Positions 11,389-20,233 of a stretch of DNA of 64,000 nucleotides are shown one piece after another. The position numbers and the translations under genes were made by a program. A model generated the notes under the pieces. That model was given only the letters and a program-made list of their open reading frames with translations. It did not search any database and was not told where the DNA came from. Origin of the DNA: Tritrichomonas musculus. Taxonomy: Eukaryota; Parabasalia; Tritrichomonadida; Tritrichomonadidae. How positions within the stretch are numbered: the first letter of the stretch is position 1; each line of letters opens with the position of its first letter. The DNA is taken from contig JAPFFF010000033.1 in assembly GCA_039105265.1 (NCBI GenBank), positions 1-64,000 on the forward strand, in the 5' to 3' direction.

Positions 11389-11423
11389 ACGCAAAAAAAT
11401 ATTTTTTTTAGACTATTTGTTGC

Positions 11424-13313
11424 TTATTCGTAGCCTTGCGGTACGCCAGTCTGATAATATTCGACTCCATTAACGCTCCAAGTGAAGTATGTATCAGAAC
11501 AGATCCAGGCCTCACAACTAGGTGGATGTTGGTCTGGAAAATCTGGGTCGGGAATAAAGTATGTGTCATCATCGCCACGATACATTGGCTGACCTCTGAA
11601 CGTAACGGTTATTGAAGTACTTCCAGTATCTATTCCGTCAAATACATAGCCTGCATTGCTCCTTTCAAGTTGGAAGTTTATACCAAAAGATGTTCCGTCT
11701 GAGCGGCAATTTGTATATCTTTTTCCTGTTGCTGGGTCGTTTAATGGCTGTGTGAAAGAGTCTTCAAATTCTTGTGTGGCTTCTAAGGCTCCGTCTAGTT
11801 CGTTTGCGATAAGCTGATGTTGATAAAATCTTGCAGCACAAGTATTGGCAAATTCAGTGTCTGGGTATGTTCTTTTATTGACTACAAGCTGTACATTTTG
11901 ATACATAATATTGTCGAAACAAGTAATGTCAGCAGGAGATTTTGGAAACATCATCGTGATATTTGTCGCATTTCTCAATGGAATTGACTTACTGACTTCG
12001 AGACCGTTTACTTTGGCAGTTCCTTCGAATATTTCTCTTGTCAGTTCCTGAGACGGAATCAATAAAGGAGTCTGTAATTCTCTGACAAGTCCTTGATAAA
12101 CATCTGGTTTGAGACCAAAACCTGCCAAATTTGAACGACCCAATTGAATAGTTCCTCCAAGGACATCCAAAGTAATTTTCTCTGTTTTGAGATTTATATT
12201 CTCTGATTTTGTTGTGGCAAGTAAGGCGCCTTTCAATTCACTTTTGATAATTTTGACAGTATCTCCTGGATCCAATGGTTTGTCTGGATTAGCTGCTGCG
12301 ATTAATTCTGCAAATTCTTTTTTATTGACATCATCTCTTGAAACTCCATATTTTGTAAATTCTTCGTCAGTATATCCGAAATCAATTGTTGGATGTTCCA
12401 AAACATCGTCATCATAGACATTTGCGCCTTTGTATCTTTGGTATTCGATATGAAGTTTTTGGGAAGGAGTTGGTTTGGCAGAATAATGAGAAACAATGAC
12501 AGATGGACGGCCTATTTGAGTGAATTTTCTTGATATTGGGATGACAGCAGGCATTTCTTCAGCAATTTCTTTGTCTTCCAAAAATTGTAGAGTTTCCTTA
12601 ACGATATTTGGATTGATTTGTGCCCAGACAAGAGCGCGTAAAGATGTTTTGACCTCTTCTTCTATCTCTCCGCAAATTGCGTTTGGATATAACTGCCATG
12701 CCTGAAGAGCCAGTTGGTCGACAAATGGGATGGTTAATTCAATGGTAAATTTATGTGGTTGTCCATCAGCAATATCCTTTAAATCAACATAACAACCGCA
12801 TACCGATGGGGAGAATTGACTGACATTTTCCCAAGTTGAATGAGAATATTTTGATGTTGCTTTTGCATCACGAGGTTTGATGGAGTTATAGGCGAAAGAT
12901 TCTCTTTGGAGTTCGTCTTGTCGATATGCGCCTAAGAGTTTATCATTTATCCAGAAGCGACAATCTTCATAAAATTCTACAGCATTCTTGAATCCGACAA
13001 ATATTTTCATCAATCCATTTGTGTCTGCAGATACGTCAATGGGCTGGGACAATTTAATGATGAAATCAAGGAGAATTGTAGTAAAAGACTTCTCAATTTG
13101 AGTGATTGTATGGCCGGAATGAGATAATTTGATACGTGTTTTTGTGCCGACTGGGAGTGGGGCGTCTTTGTCTTTGAACTCTTCCATGACGAAAGAAAAT
13201 GTATTATCTCCTCCGTTTCTTTGAATGAGATTTCGTAATTTTGACTGGAAAAATGAGAGAACATCACCTTCATCATTTCCTAAATTTTTTGTCTGTGCGT
13301 TGTAGTAGGTCAT
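11424..13313 (-). CDS. M1 major capsid protein (double jelly-roll)
   Basis: A 629-residue protein starting at the ATG at 13313 (MTYYNAQTKN); an ORF extension upstream would need a non-ATG start. It aligns in plan with the M3 and M2 capsid proteins. IFVGFKNAVEFYEDCRFWIN corresponds to VWFGFKDARDAVEKYEIVAN in M3, followed by LQRESFAYNSI, then LTIPFVDQLALQAWQLYP. The last replaces the LDLRRFLPLSNIKYLP type of segment. Late motifs VSHYSAKP and NGVEYYQTG end the protein. The gene is open over the length expected for Polinton capsid proteins (~500-650). Upstream on its strand a T-tract (TTTTTTATATT) precedes the ATG by about 10-20 bases, as in other structural genes here. It is divergent from the 13385 gene. 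Confidence 0.78.
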   Translation of the reverse strand: MTYYNAQTKNLGNDEGDVLSFFQSKLRNLIQRNGGDNTFSFVMEEFKDKDAPLPVGTKTRIKLSHSGHTITQIEKSFTTILLDFIIKLSQPIDVSADTNGLMKIFVGFKNAVEFYEDCRFWINDKLLGAYRQDELQRESFAYNSIKPRDAKATSKYSHSTWENVSQFSPSVCGCYVDLKDIADGQPHKFTIELTIPFVDQLALQAWQLYPNAICGEIEEEVKTSLRALVWAQINPNIVKETLQFLEDKEIAEEMPAVIPISRKFTQIGRPSVIVSHYSAKPTPSQKLHIEYQRYKGANVYDDDVLEHPTIDFGYTDEEFTKYGVSRDDVNKKEFAELIAAANPDKPLDPGDTVKIIKSELKGALLATTKSENINLKTEKITLDVLGGTIQLGRSNLAGFGLKPDVYQGLVRELQTPLLIPSQELTREIFEGTAKVNGLEVSKSIPLRNATNITMMFPKSPADITCFDNIMYQNVQLVVNKRTYPDTEFANTCAARFYQHQLIANELDGALEATQEFEDSFTQPLNDPATGKRYTNCRSDGTSFGINFQLERSNAGYVFDGIDTGSTSITVTFRGQPMYRGDDDTYFIPDPDFPDQHPPSCEAWICSDTYFTWSVNGVEYYQTGVPQGYE

Positions 13314-13384
13314 TTGATTTAATATAAAAAATGACAATAAAGGAGTTGTAAAGTTTGTTATATGAACATTTTACTTAAAAGGAA

Positions 13385-13690
13385 ATGGCATTCGGAAGTT
13401 GGTTTAAAAACATCATTAACGGAGCAAAAAACGTAATCGGAAAAGCATTACCGGTACTGAAAAAAGGTGCTGAAATTGTATCAAAAGTCGCTCCAGTACT
13501 AGGCGGGGCAATAGGCGGGCCTGTAGGAAATGTAATCAATAAAATAGGCGATTATGCAGGAAAATTTGCAGGAAATAAGGCGTTGGGAGTAAACGGAGCG
13601 GGGATAAGACAGACAAATAATAGTTGGTCTCAGCCTATTAACGGGTCTGTAGGAAATCCAGGAAGATTTGATATTCCTTTGTTGAAGTAA
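13385..13690 (+). CDS. M1 small amphipathic capsid-associated protein (pVI-like candidate)
   Basis: A 101-residue protein rich in Gly, Ala, Val and Lys. It begins with an amphipathic helix (FGSWFKNIINGAKNVIGKAL) and continues as a Gly/Val-rich hydrophobic region (APVLGGAIGGPVGNVI). Small proteins of the same style sit next to the ATPase in M3 (23520-24047) and M2 (56426-56833). In adenovirus-like systems an amphipathic protein (pVI type) binds the inside of the shell and disrupts membranes; the same role is inferred here from composition and position only. Divergent from the capsid gene with 71 bases between starts. Confidence 0.5.
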   Translation: MAFGSWFKNIINGAKNVIGKALPVLKKGAEIVSKVAPVLGGAIGGPVGNVINKIGDYAGKFAGNKALGVNGAGIRQTNNSWSQPINGSVGNPGRFDIPLLK

Positions 13691-13722
13691 GATGAATTTT
13701 ATTTGTGTTTATTGAAAAGGAA

Positions 13723-14067
13723 ATGAACGACATCAAAGTAATCGAGCCTATCTCAAAGCATACGAAAGAGTTTGATACAGTTGATGAATTCAATTTATAC
13801 TATAACAAGAATAAAGAAGAGATGGATAAACTTACGACGCATAAACTCAATAAATTATATCTCATAAAAGGGTATCGAATAACTAGAATCAAAAATGTGT
13901 TGAGCCTCAAAAAAATGAAGCAAAATTCACAATCTGATATTGACCTTGGCAACGAGCTGGATGAACTAAAAAAAGAGATACAATATATGAAAGAAACAAT
14001 AAATAACATCATACATTTCTTAAATCCTCAGATGGAAATAGAAGTTTCTCCCCCCTCTGATACCTGA
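13723..14067 (+). CDS. M1 coiled-coil protein
   Basis: A 114-residue protein of unknown function starting at the ATG at 13723; an upstream in-frame extension lacks an ATG. Charged and helical: YYNKNKEEMDKLTTHKLNKL, then YLIKGYRITRIKNVLSLKK, then a clear coiled-coil heptad stretch (LGNELDELKKEIQYMKETI). The last 40 bases overlap the tail of the ATPase remnant on the other strand. Gene content around it (capsid, pVI-like, ATPase) suggests a virion role, but nothing in the sequence identifies it. Confidence 0.5.
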   Translation: MNDIKVIEPISKHTKEFDTVDEFNLYYNKNKEEMDKLTTHKLNKLYLIKGYRITRIKNVLSLKKMKQNSQSDIDLGNELDELKKEIQYMKETINNIIHFLNPQMEIEVSPPSDT

Positions 14068-14858
14068 ACTATTAGGCAGGAATGAGAATCTGGATTATTA
14101 TTTTTTTCTTCAGATAATTGCCTATACATATTGTAGAACTCCTCAAAGTCCAAATTACTTGCTGATTGGGAATAAATATAGTGTAGTTGTTGACGGTTGA
14201 AGCAAGGGAAAACGAACAAAGTCGTAATCTCATTTTTTATATGTGGTTTGATGCCTTTCCATCCTTGAATCAATAAAAAGTAGGAAATATTTGTGTGTCT
14301 GCATCTTCGGAGCTGTTGGGAGAAAACGATTCTTCGGAAGAAAATAGTTTGTTATTTGAAATATCGTCAAAAAGTATCAGTGTATGGAGGAAATCTTTAC
14401 TGAAATCAGTAATGTGAAGGACCTTAAACATATCATTTTTTTGTCCATCATCTAGTCGTTCTTCCAATCCTTCTCGCTTAACAAGATAGTAGAGGTTCTT
14501 TGCAGCAATTAATTCTGTGATAAAATCGACTGCCATCTTCTCGGAAACGGTAATATAGGGCATTTTGATGAGGTGTTTGAGAGATTGGAAACTCCTATCG
14601 TTTTCGTCGCCATTTTTCGTGATATAGATGTGTTTTTATTAATCCTATTTTAATAATTTCTTGGAGAGCAATGACGGTTTTTCCAGAATTTTGTTTCCCG
14701 ACAATTACATTTACAGAGTTATATTTTATATGAATATCATCGTGAATTGGCTCGATTAAAGCACCCGATAAATTGTTTGCGTTTTGTTTCAGAGTTTCTG
14801 AGACAAGAGAATTTACTTGCTTTACAAGGTTGGGCATACCAACGACTTTTAAACTCAT
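14028..14858 (-). pseudogene. M1 packaging ATPase, FtsK/HerA-like (broken)
   Basis: Fossil of the genome-packaging ATPase. The 5' piece, from the ATG at 14858, has VNVIVGKQNSGKTVIAL with a clear Walker A. It is preceded by LSGALIEPIHDDIHIKYNSV, which matches the IEGALIKPLHPLYPF lead-in of the M3 enzyme. Downstream pieces keep a Walker B-like LILFDD and later helical segments. Several breaks are present and it does not form one open frame. In intact relatives it is about 285 residues. It faces away from M2 and lies next to the M1 gene that M2 interrupts. Confidence 0.75.
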
Positions 14859-14902
14859 TTATTTCCCAAAAGACTGCAAAAAAATGTTTAGGAGTGATAT
14901 GT

Positions 14903-15120
14903 TTATTGTAAGAATGCTTCATCTTCTTCTTCATGCCATTCACCATTACGTTCTTGATTATATTCTGCGTCAATACCATCATGCCATTCACCTCCTTCAT
15001 CATCATTTCGATGGTCGTACTGCATGCCCTGTCTTTCTTGTCCAGTATACTGATCATGAATCAAATTTTCTCTTTCACGTTCATTGACTTCTTGAGCCGA
15101 AGCAACCATAGCATGTCCGA
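14903..15120 (-). pseudogene. M1 gene fragment cut by the M2 insertion (left side)
   Basis: An acidic, Gln/Glu/His-rich minus-strand coding stretch (VASAQEVNERERENL, EGGEWHDGIDAEYNQERNGE) that runs right up to the M2 insertion point and ends at 14903. Its orientation matches the gene remnant on the far side of M2 at 63159-63995. So M2 most simply sits inside one M1 gene. Function unknown. Confidence 0.55.
15116..15120. repeat. M2 target-site duplication, left copy (TCCGA)
   Basis: TCCGA directly precedes the M2 terminal AGTAGTTAGG and recurs at 63159-63163 just after the other end. Five bases is within the 5-6 bp range reported for Mavericks. Confidence 0.85.
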
Positions 15121-15290
15121 AGTAGTTAGGTTAAGGAGGGCTCCGCTAAAAACGCTCCGCCCGTCCTTAACAACGTTTTAGGACCCCCTCCAGAGTACTC
15201 CAGAGGCTCTTAACAGCTTCCCAGACCCCCTCTGGAACATATATGATGACCTCTATAACTATATAGCTACAGAGCTTTGTAAACACTCTT

Positions 15291-15411
15291 CCAGAGACCC
15301 TAAAACCACGAAAAAACCCTATCTGGGACCCTCTAGAAACACTATTTCTGACCCCTTTCCAGAGACCCCAAAACCACGAAAAAACCCTATCTGGAACCCT
15401 CTAGAAACACC
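15291..15411 (+). repeat. two 53-bp direct repeats inside the M2 TIR
   Basis: Copies at 15291-15343 and 15359-15411, period 68. Both start TCCAGAGACC and end CCCTCTAGAAACAC, and they differ at only two positions. The same pair is present inverted in the right TIR (about 62868-62988). Confidence 0.85.
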
Positions 15412-15450
15412 CCTTCAAATCCCTTCCACAAGCCCTAAAAATACTGTTTT

Positions 15451-15475
15451 GAGATCTCTATAAATAACCTCAAAC
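15451..15475 (+). promoter_or_regulatory. promoter-like module upstream of M2 polymerase
   Basis: A 25-base block (GAGATCTCTATAAATAACCT then CAAAC), 31 bases before the polymerase ATG. It is repeated with one difference upstream of the KilA-N gene (44586-44610) and, through the TIR, at 62804-62828 on the minus strand. Each copy is followed by an AT-rich stretch with a T6-T8 tract and then the ATG. Conservation at two unrelated genes suggests a promoter. Confidence 0.55.
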
Positions 15476-15505
15476 GTAATTTAAATGATTTTTTTTCTAC
15501 CCTAA

Positions 15506-18500
15506 ATGTCTATCGAATCAATCATCGATGGATTCTATGACTACGTAGATGACATTAACCGTATTCAGTCCGTAGACGATATCCTCGAATATCTTCATGA
15601 ATACCTAGACTCAGTAGATATCGTTAGGGATTTCAACGTATGCAACGTCATCGATTACGATATTGATGAGATCTCTATAAATGATTATATTAAACGATTT
15701 AATGAAGTACGAGAATCTAATAAGAAACGTAAACAAAATAAAATATCTCGTCAAGTGAAAGCTCTGTTCGACCGTTCATTTATGAACATCGATACCGGAT
15801 ACACATCATCCAAAACCGAAGAGAGACGTCGTTATGAAGAGAACGTTCACGATAAATCTGAATATCAGTCTGAGATGAAACGAATGATGACGGCTGTTAA
15901 GAATCACGAGTCATTCGAGATTGATATTAATGATGATAGTGAGAAACAATACGCGTTTACTCAGGTATTACGAAATATCCGTAAGATGAAATCATCTGAA
16001 TGGAAACCTCTTGTATATGGATATGATATGAATGGATCTGGAAGAGTGTTTCATTTGAATCAAGAATCGAATCTAGAAGATTTAATACGATGTATCCTCG
16101 GCGAAATAACAGTTGAAGAATATAGTTCTGATTGCGGTAATCCCCATTTAGTCGGCTGGGATTACGTTCCAGTTAGATTCGAAGTGAAGTTCATTAAGAT
16201 GACTAAGAATGAGAAGACGGGTAAGACTGAGTTCATTGAGAAGGATGATGGTGAAGAAGTCGTTATTGAATCCGTTGATGATTATCGTGATGTTCCTGAT
16301 AGTGGTTTCTTCCCATATATCAATCTCATTGAATCATTAGACTTATCGAGATATCAGATATATAGCTCTATCGATAAAAATAATTATCGAGATAACTGTT
16401 TTGTACATGCGTGTGTTCAGTCAGGTGTATTCAATGATGAAGAACTTTATAAGTTACGTTCTATCATGATGACTCGAAATATACCAAACAAGAAGATATT
16501 AGAGATAGCGATCTTAATGAAGTGTCACTTCGTTGTATATAAGTTCGATGATAAGAGAGACTCTCGACACCAGAGACAACTGAGTATTGATACTCGAAAG
16601 AACTCTAAAGTTGTATCCGATAGAGTTGTTCAGTTATTAACATATAAAGATCATTTCATGATCGATATGAATGAGAAGGTACCTATCACTAAGTATTACA
16701 TTGAACATAAAGATGAATTAGATTCTAAATATTCAGATATAAATCCCAAAAAGCGTCAATTAATTAAGAATAACAAGGGAGATACAGATGAAGGTACTGG
16801 ACTCACCACCGTTCTTAAAACGATGTTCGAACATAGATACTTTAGAGAAATCAATCAATGTGAACAAGGTGTATTAAGTACTTGTGAGTTTGATAATCAT
16901 TTGAACGACTACAATGATCTCTCATATGATGAAGAATCATGTTGTAAACCAGAGTCGATAGATCTCAAGAAGATCACCGAATGGTCTCATATATACTACG
17001 CTGATTATGAGACTAATGTAACTGAAGGTAAACATAAACCCTATATGTGTTGTCTATGTGATGAGAATAGTGTAGCGACATTCACTGGCGATCATCTAAC
17101 TCGTACCTTCTTGAATTCACTCGAGACGAATTCGTTAACGTACTTTCATAACTTGAAGTATGATGCGTGTTTCTTCATTAACGAACCTGATTGGGAGGTT
17201 CAAGTAACTCAACGTACTGGAACTCTATTACAAGTCGTCATGGATCAATACAAATGGATCAAAGTTATCGATCCCAAGGCCAAAGAACCTGTTATCGATC
17301 CGAAAACCAATGAACCAAAGATGAAGAAGATTAGGTTTAAACATCTAACATTTCGTAACAGTTATTCAATTATTCCAGCTCCGTTATCTAAATTCGATGA
17401 CATGTTTAAACTAAAGGTTCATAAAGAGATCATAGCGTATAAGATCTATACCTCTGAAAATATGAAGCGTAAATGGATCCCTTTTGATGAATTCTATGAT
17501 CAATACGTTGTCGAGAATATCGATAAGAAGACATCAGATGAACTCGATAAAGATCGAGACCAACTACTTCGTAATGCTCGATTCGCGAAAGCGTATAAAG
17601 AAGATACCAAAGAAATAGAGATCATGAAGTACGCGAAGTTCTACTGTATCAAAGACTGTATTACGTTAATGAAGGGATGACGAAGTTCAATAACGATTTA
17701 TCCGAGGTATTTAAGAAGACTGATAAATCTTGGATCGGTATTCATCAATTCATATCTATCTCGGCTGTTGGTTATGATTTCGCTCGTATATATGGATGTT
17801 TCGATGGATGTTATCAATTATCCGGTAAACCACAGAACTTCATTCAACGTTGTGTATCTGGAGGTAGAACCATGACAGCTGATAACGTAAAACAATATAT
17901 CGTTGATAGAATCCAAGACTTTGATGCGGTCAGTTTATATCCATCAGCGATGTCAATCATGGATGGTGTCCCTAAAGGTAAACCTAAAGTGATCCCAGAT
18001 AATTGTACTCATGAACAGTTAATGAGTTATGATACATTCTTTATCGAAATCAACATCAAGAGTCTCTCATGTAAGTCAAATCATCCTTATAGATTCGGTC
18101 ATGTATTCAAACATAACGAAGCTGGATCAAAAATATACTGTAATGAACCAGTCAATAATTATTACGTTGATAAGATTACCTTAATGGACTTAATCGAATT
18201 CTATGATATCGAGTATGAATTCATTCGCGGATATTACTTCGATGATGGTTTCAACAATAAAATCAATGAGTTCATCAAAACGTTATTCGATTTGAGATTA
18301 AAGTATAAGAATGAAGAGAATCCACTCGAGAAGACGATTAAACTGTTATTGAACTCCATCTACGGTAAATCAATATTGAAACCTATGACTGATGAGATCA
18401 AAGTTCTTGATCAGAAAAAGCTCATTCCTTACTTATATCGTAACTATAACTTCATCAAAGAAGTTTCGTTTAATTTGAATACCAAATGTTTCGTTAAGAA

Positions 18501-19056
18501 GATCAAACCTATCAACAATCATTTCAATCTTCCCCAATTCGGTGCGTCTGTGTTATCATGGAGTAAACACATTATGAATCAAGTTATGAGTACAGCTGAA
18601 CAGAATAATATAGACATATACTATCAAGATACCGATAGCGTCCACTTAAAAGAGTGTGATGTCTCTATATTAGCGACGATATATAAAGAGAAGTACGGTA
18701 AAGATCTTATCGGTAAACAGATGACTCAGTTCCATTGTGATTTCGATAAATTTGATGGGGCTGTCGGTCAAATCCATTCTCGAAAGTTGATCGCGTTAGG
18801 TAAGAAATCATATCTCGATATACTCGTCGATGAAACCGGAATGGAAGGTTATCATATACGTATGAAGGGCGTACCAAAACAATGTGTACTCAATAAATGT
18901 AAGCGTATGGGTATTACAGTAGAAGAACTATATGAACGTATGTATCGTGGAGAATCAATCACATTTGATCTCGCTGATGGATCAAACTGTTTCAAGAAAA
19001 CTAAGTGTTTCCAACAAATAACTCTACCTCAATTCTTTCGTAAAGTTCAATTCTAA
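15506..19056 (+). pseudogene. M2 protein-primed DNA polymerase B (broken once)
   Basis: Closely related to the intact M3 enzyme. The N-terminal extension is encoded inside the TIR (MSIESIIDGFYDYVDDIN). Then comes a Cys...His segment (YRDNCFVHACVQSG ... LLTYKDHFMID), Exo I (IYYADYETN), Exo II (LTYFHNLKYDACFF), polymerase motif A (DFDAVSLYPSAM), motif B (LLLNSIYGKS), motif C (YYQDTDSVHLKE) and the KKSYLDIL segment. It would copy the element from a protein primer at each end. One break keeps it from being a single open frame; otherwise all landmark motifs are visible. It is longer than the M3 enzyme at the N-terminus. It is preceded by the shared promoter-like module. Confidence 0.9.
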
Positions 19057-19082
19057 AACCAATTATTTTTTATGTAAATCAA

Positions 19083-19298
19083 ATGGAAAGATACTTCATA
19101 AATGATATGGAAGTACACTTCGTTGATATACCTGGATTCAATGGTAAATATATGATCTCTGTCGAAGAACCACATCTCGTTATAGAAAAATTACCTATAC
19201 GTATCCTTGATAAGTGGTTTAACAGTTTGGGAGAGATCTCTGTATTACTCAATGGAAAACTATATATCGTTGACGAACTACTTGAATTAATAAATTAA
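19083..19298 (+). CDS. M2 small unknown protein
   Basis: A 71-residue protein (MERYFINDMEVHFVDIPGFN) following the polymerase by 26 bases in the same direction. Preceded by the T-tract signal (TTATTTTTTATG) seen before many genes here. The composition is mixed hydrophobic and acidic, with a pattern of short strands and a terminal helix (IVDELLELIN). Not recognised. No clear M3 counterpart. Confidence 0.5.
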   Translation: MERYFINDMEVHFVDIPGFNGKYMISVEEPHLVIEKLPIRILDKWFNSLGEISVLLNGKLYIVDELLELIN

Positions 19299-19324
19299 AT
19301 CAATATTTTTATTTGACTGAAACA

Positions 19325-19780
19325 ATGTCTGTTAAGAGTTTCGTTGAGAAATTAAACCTCAAAAACAACAACACTAACAAACTCATCGTATATCTCGATA
19401 GTAAGATATATCCCAACGAGTTCGGTATCAGTGTACGTCCGTTACTAGTTAAATATGGATCCACCATCATCGATATGAAACAACTGATTGAGATCTTCGA
19501 TAAAGTCCCATACATCACCGTTAAAGAGAATCGTTATCGATCTGTATATAGAGATCCTATGATAATGACGATTGACTTGACCCTTAAAGAATATAAAGAT
19601 AACACATACTATGAATATTACATCGATAAGTTATGTTTACGAAACGAATTGAAGAGATATGAGAAGATCTATACTAAAGCTCATGAAGTCATCACTGAAT
19701 ATAAACAAACGATCACTAAGAGTCAATCAGTTGATGATTTCCGTGAGATAGATAAAGATGATGACGATGAATGTATCTAA
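19325..19780 (+). CDS. M2 unknown protein with acidic tail
   Basis: A 151-residue protein starting at the ATG at 19325 (MSVKSFVEKLNLKNNN); a longer frame upstream lacks an ATG. It has strand-like segments (LIVYLDSKIYPNEFGISV, PLLVKYGSTIIDMKQL), a Tyr-rich middle, a helix (LRNELKRYEKIYTKAHEV) and a short poly-Asp tail (DKDDDDE). It is the last gene before the hairpin-rich non-coding segment into which M3 inserted, which now starts 111 bases downstream. Not recognised. Confidence 0.5.
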   Translation: MSVKSFVEKLNLKNNNTNKLIVYLDSKIYPNEFGISVRPLLVKYGSTIIDMKQLIEIFDKVPYITVKENRYRSVYRDPMIMTIDLTLKEYKDNTYYEYYIDKLCLRNELKRYEKIYTKAHEVITEYKQTITKSQSVDDFREIDKDDDDECI

Positions 19781-19839
19781 ATCGAGACTATGTGGATTGA
19801 ATTTATTTTTGTTTCCTGGATCCAAAAATTCAAAAACCG

Positions 19840-19854
19840 TTCCCAGGTGGAGAT
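19840..19854. repeat. left arm of a 15-bp inverted repeat spanning the M3 insertion
   Basis: TTCCCAGGTGGAGAT here is exactly inverted as ATCTCCACCTGGGAA at 43632-43646. Before M3 arrived the arms were about 50 bases apart, so M3 landed in the loop of a potential hairpin. Confidence 0.8.
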
Positions 19855-19886
19855 GTGATGCATTCAAATCCTAAAATCCTCAAGCC

Positions 19887-19891
19887 TTTAA
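19887..19891. repeat. M3 target-site duplication, left copy (TTTAA)
   Basis: TTTAA precedes the M3 end AGTAGTATACG and recurs at 43615-43619 after the other end. Confidence 0.85.
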
Positions 19892-20222
19892 AGTAGTATA
19901 CGTTAGGCTGTGCTCTGTGCCTTCGCCCAGCCTAACCACTCGCTCCCCCAGCTCTCCTTCAGCTGCTAGTTCGCGCTAACTGAAATGACCAAATATCATT
20001 TCAAAAACTTATGATATCAAAAAGTTAATAATATCACAAGTTAATTAAAAGTTAATCTTAAAATTAACTTACTTCATATTGAAAATAAAAAATAAAAAAA
20101 AAAAAAAAAGTAAAAAGTAAATGTAAAATAAAAAAATGACAATACAAAAATAATAAATAATAAATGAAAAATAATAAATGAAAAATAATAAATGAAAAAT
20201 AATAAATGAAAATGATACTTTA
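19892..20222 (+). repeat. M3 left terminal inverted repeat
   Basis: Inverted copy of 43310-43614. The two differ mainly in the length of a poly-A run and in the number of copies of a 14-nt repeat. It contains a small hairpin (GAAATGA...TCATTTC near 19980) and several AAGTTAA motifs. No gene lies between it and the ATG at 20234. Confidence 0.92.
20157..20212 (+). repeat. 14-nt tandem repeat at the inner edge of the M3 TIR
   Basis: Four copies of ATAATAAATGAAAA on this side and two on the right side (about 43320-43347, inverted). The copy-number difference is the main divergence between the two TIRs. Confidence 0.8.
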
Positions 20223-20233
20223 TTAATATTGAA

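Larger units (their letters stand above)
1941..15120. mobile_element. Maverick/Polinton M1, left portion (oldest element, interrupted by M2)
   Basis: The left end is placed at AGTAGTATACGTTTGCGG (1941), which matches the first bases of M3 (AGTAGTATACGTTAGG) and the AGTAG start of M2. Parts in order are an unknown gene, protein-primed polymerase B, integrase, two small genes, a fibre-like gene, a penton-like candidate, capsid protein, an amphipathic small protein, a coiled-coil protein, packaging ATPase and the start of a further gene. M2 is inserted at 15120/63159, and M1 continues to the right of it past the window. The element is broken in several genes (polymerase, fibre, ATPase and the interrupted gene), while integrase and capsid protein remain open. 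Gene order and sequence differ from M2/M3, so it is a distinct family. It is older than M2 by nesting. Confidence 0.85.
15121..15658 (+). repeat. M2 left terminal inverted repeat (538 bp)
   Basis: Matches the reverse complement of 62621-63158 from end to end. I see two differences: GGAACC/GGGACC near 15395 and GTAGAC/GTCGAC near 15583. The last 153 bases are the first 51 codons of the polymerase gene. The outer part is rich in CCAGAG/CTCTGG hexamers, with a 53-bp direct repeat, and could be the binding region for the integrase or the terminal protein (inference). Confidence 0.93.

Noticed and set aside
14773-15181. Plus-strand frames over the M1/M2 junction
   Set aside because: They are antisense to the M1 ATPase and neighbouring gene and cross the insertion boundary.
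20041-20115. Poly-A run as a retroposon tail
   Set aside because: It lies within the M3 TIR and is present inverted at the other end, so it is part of the element, not a tail.
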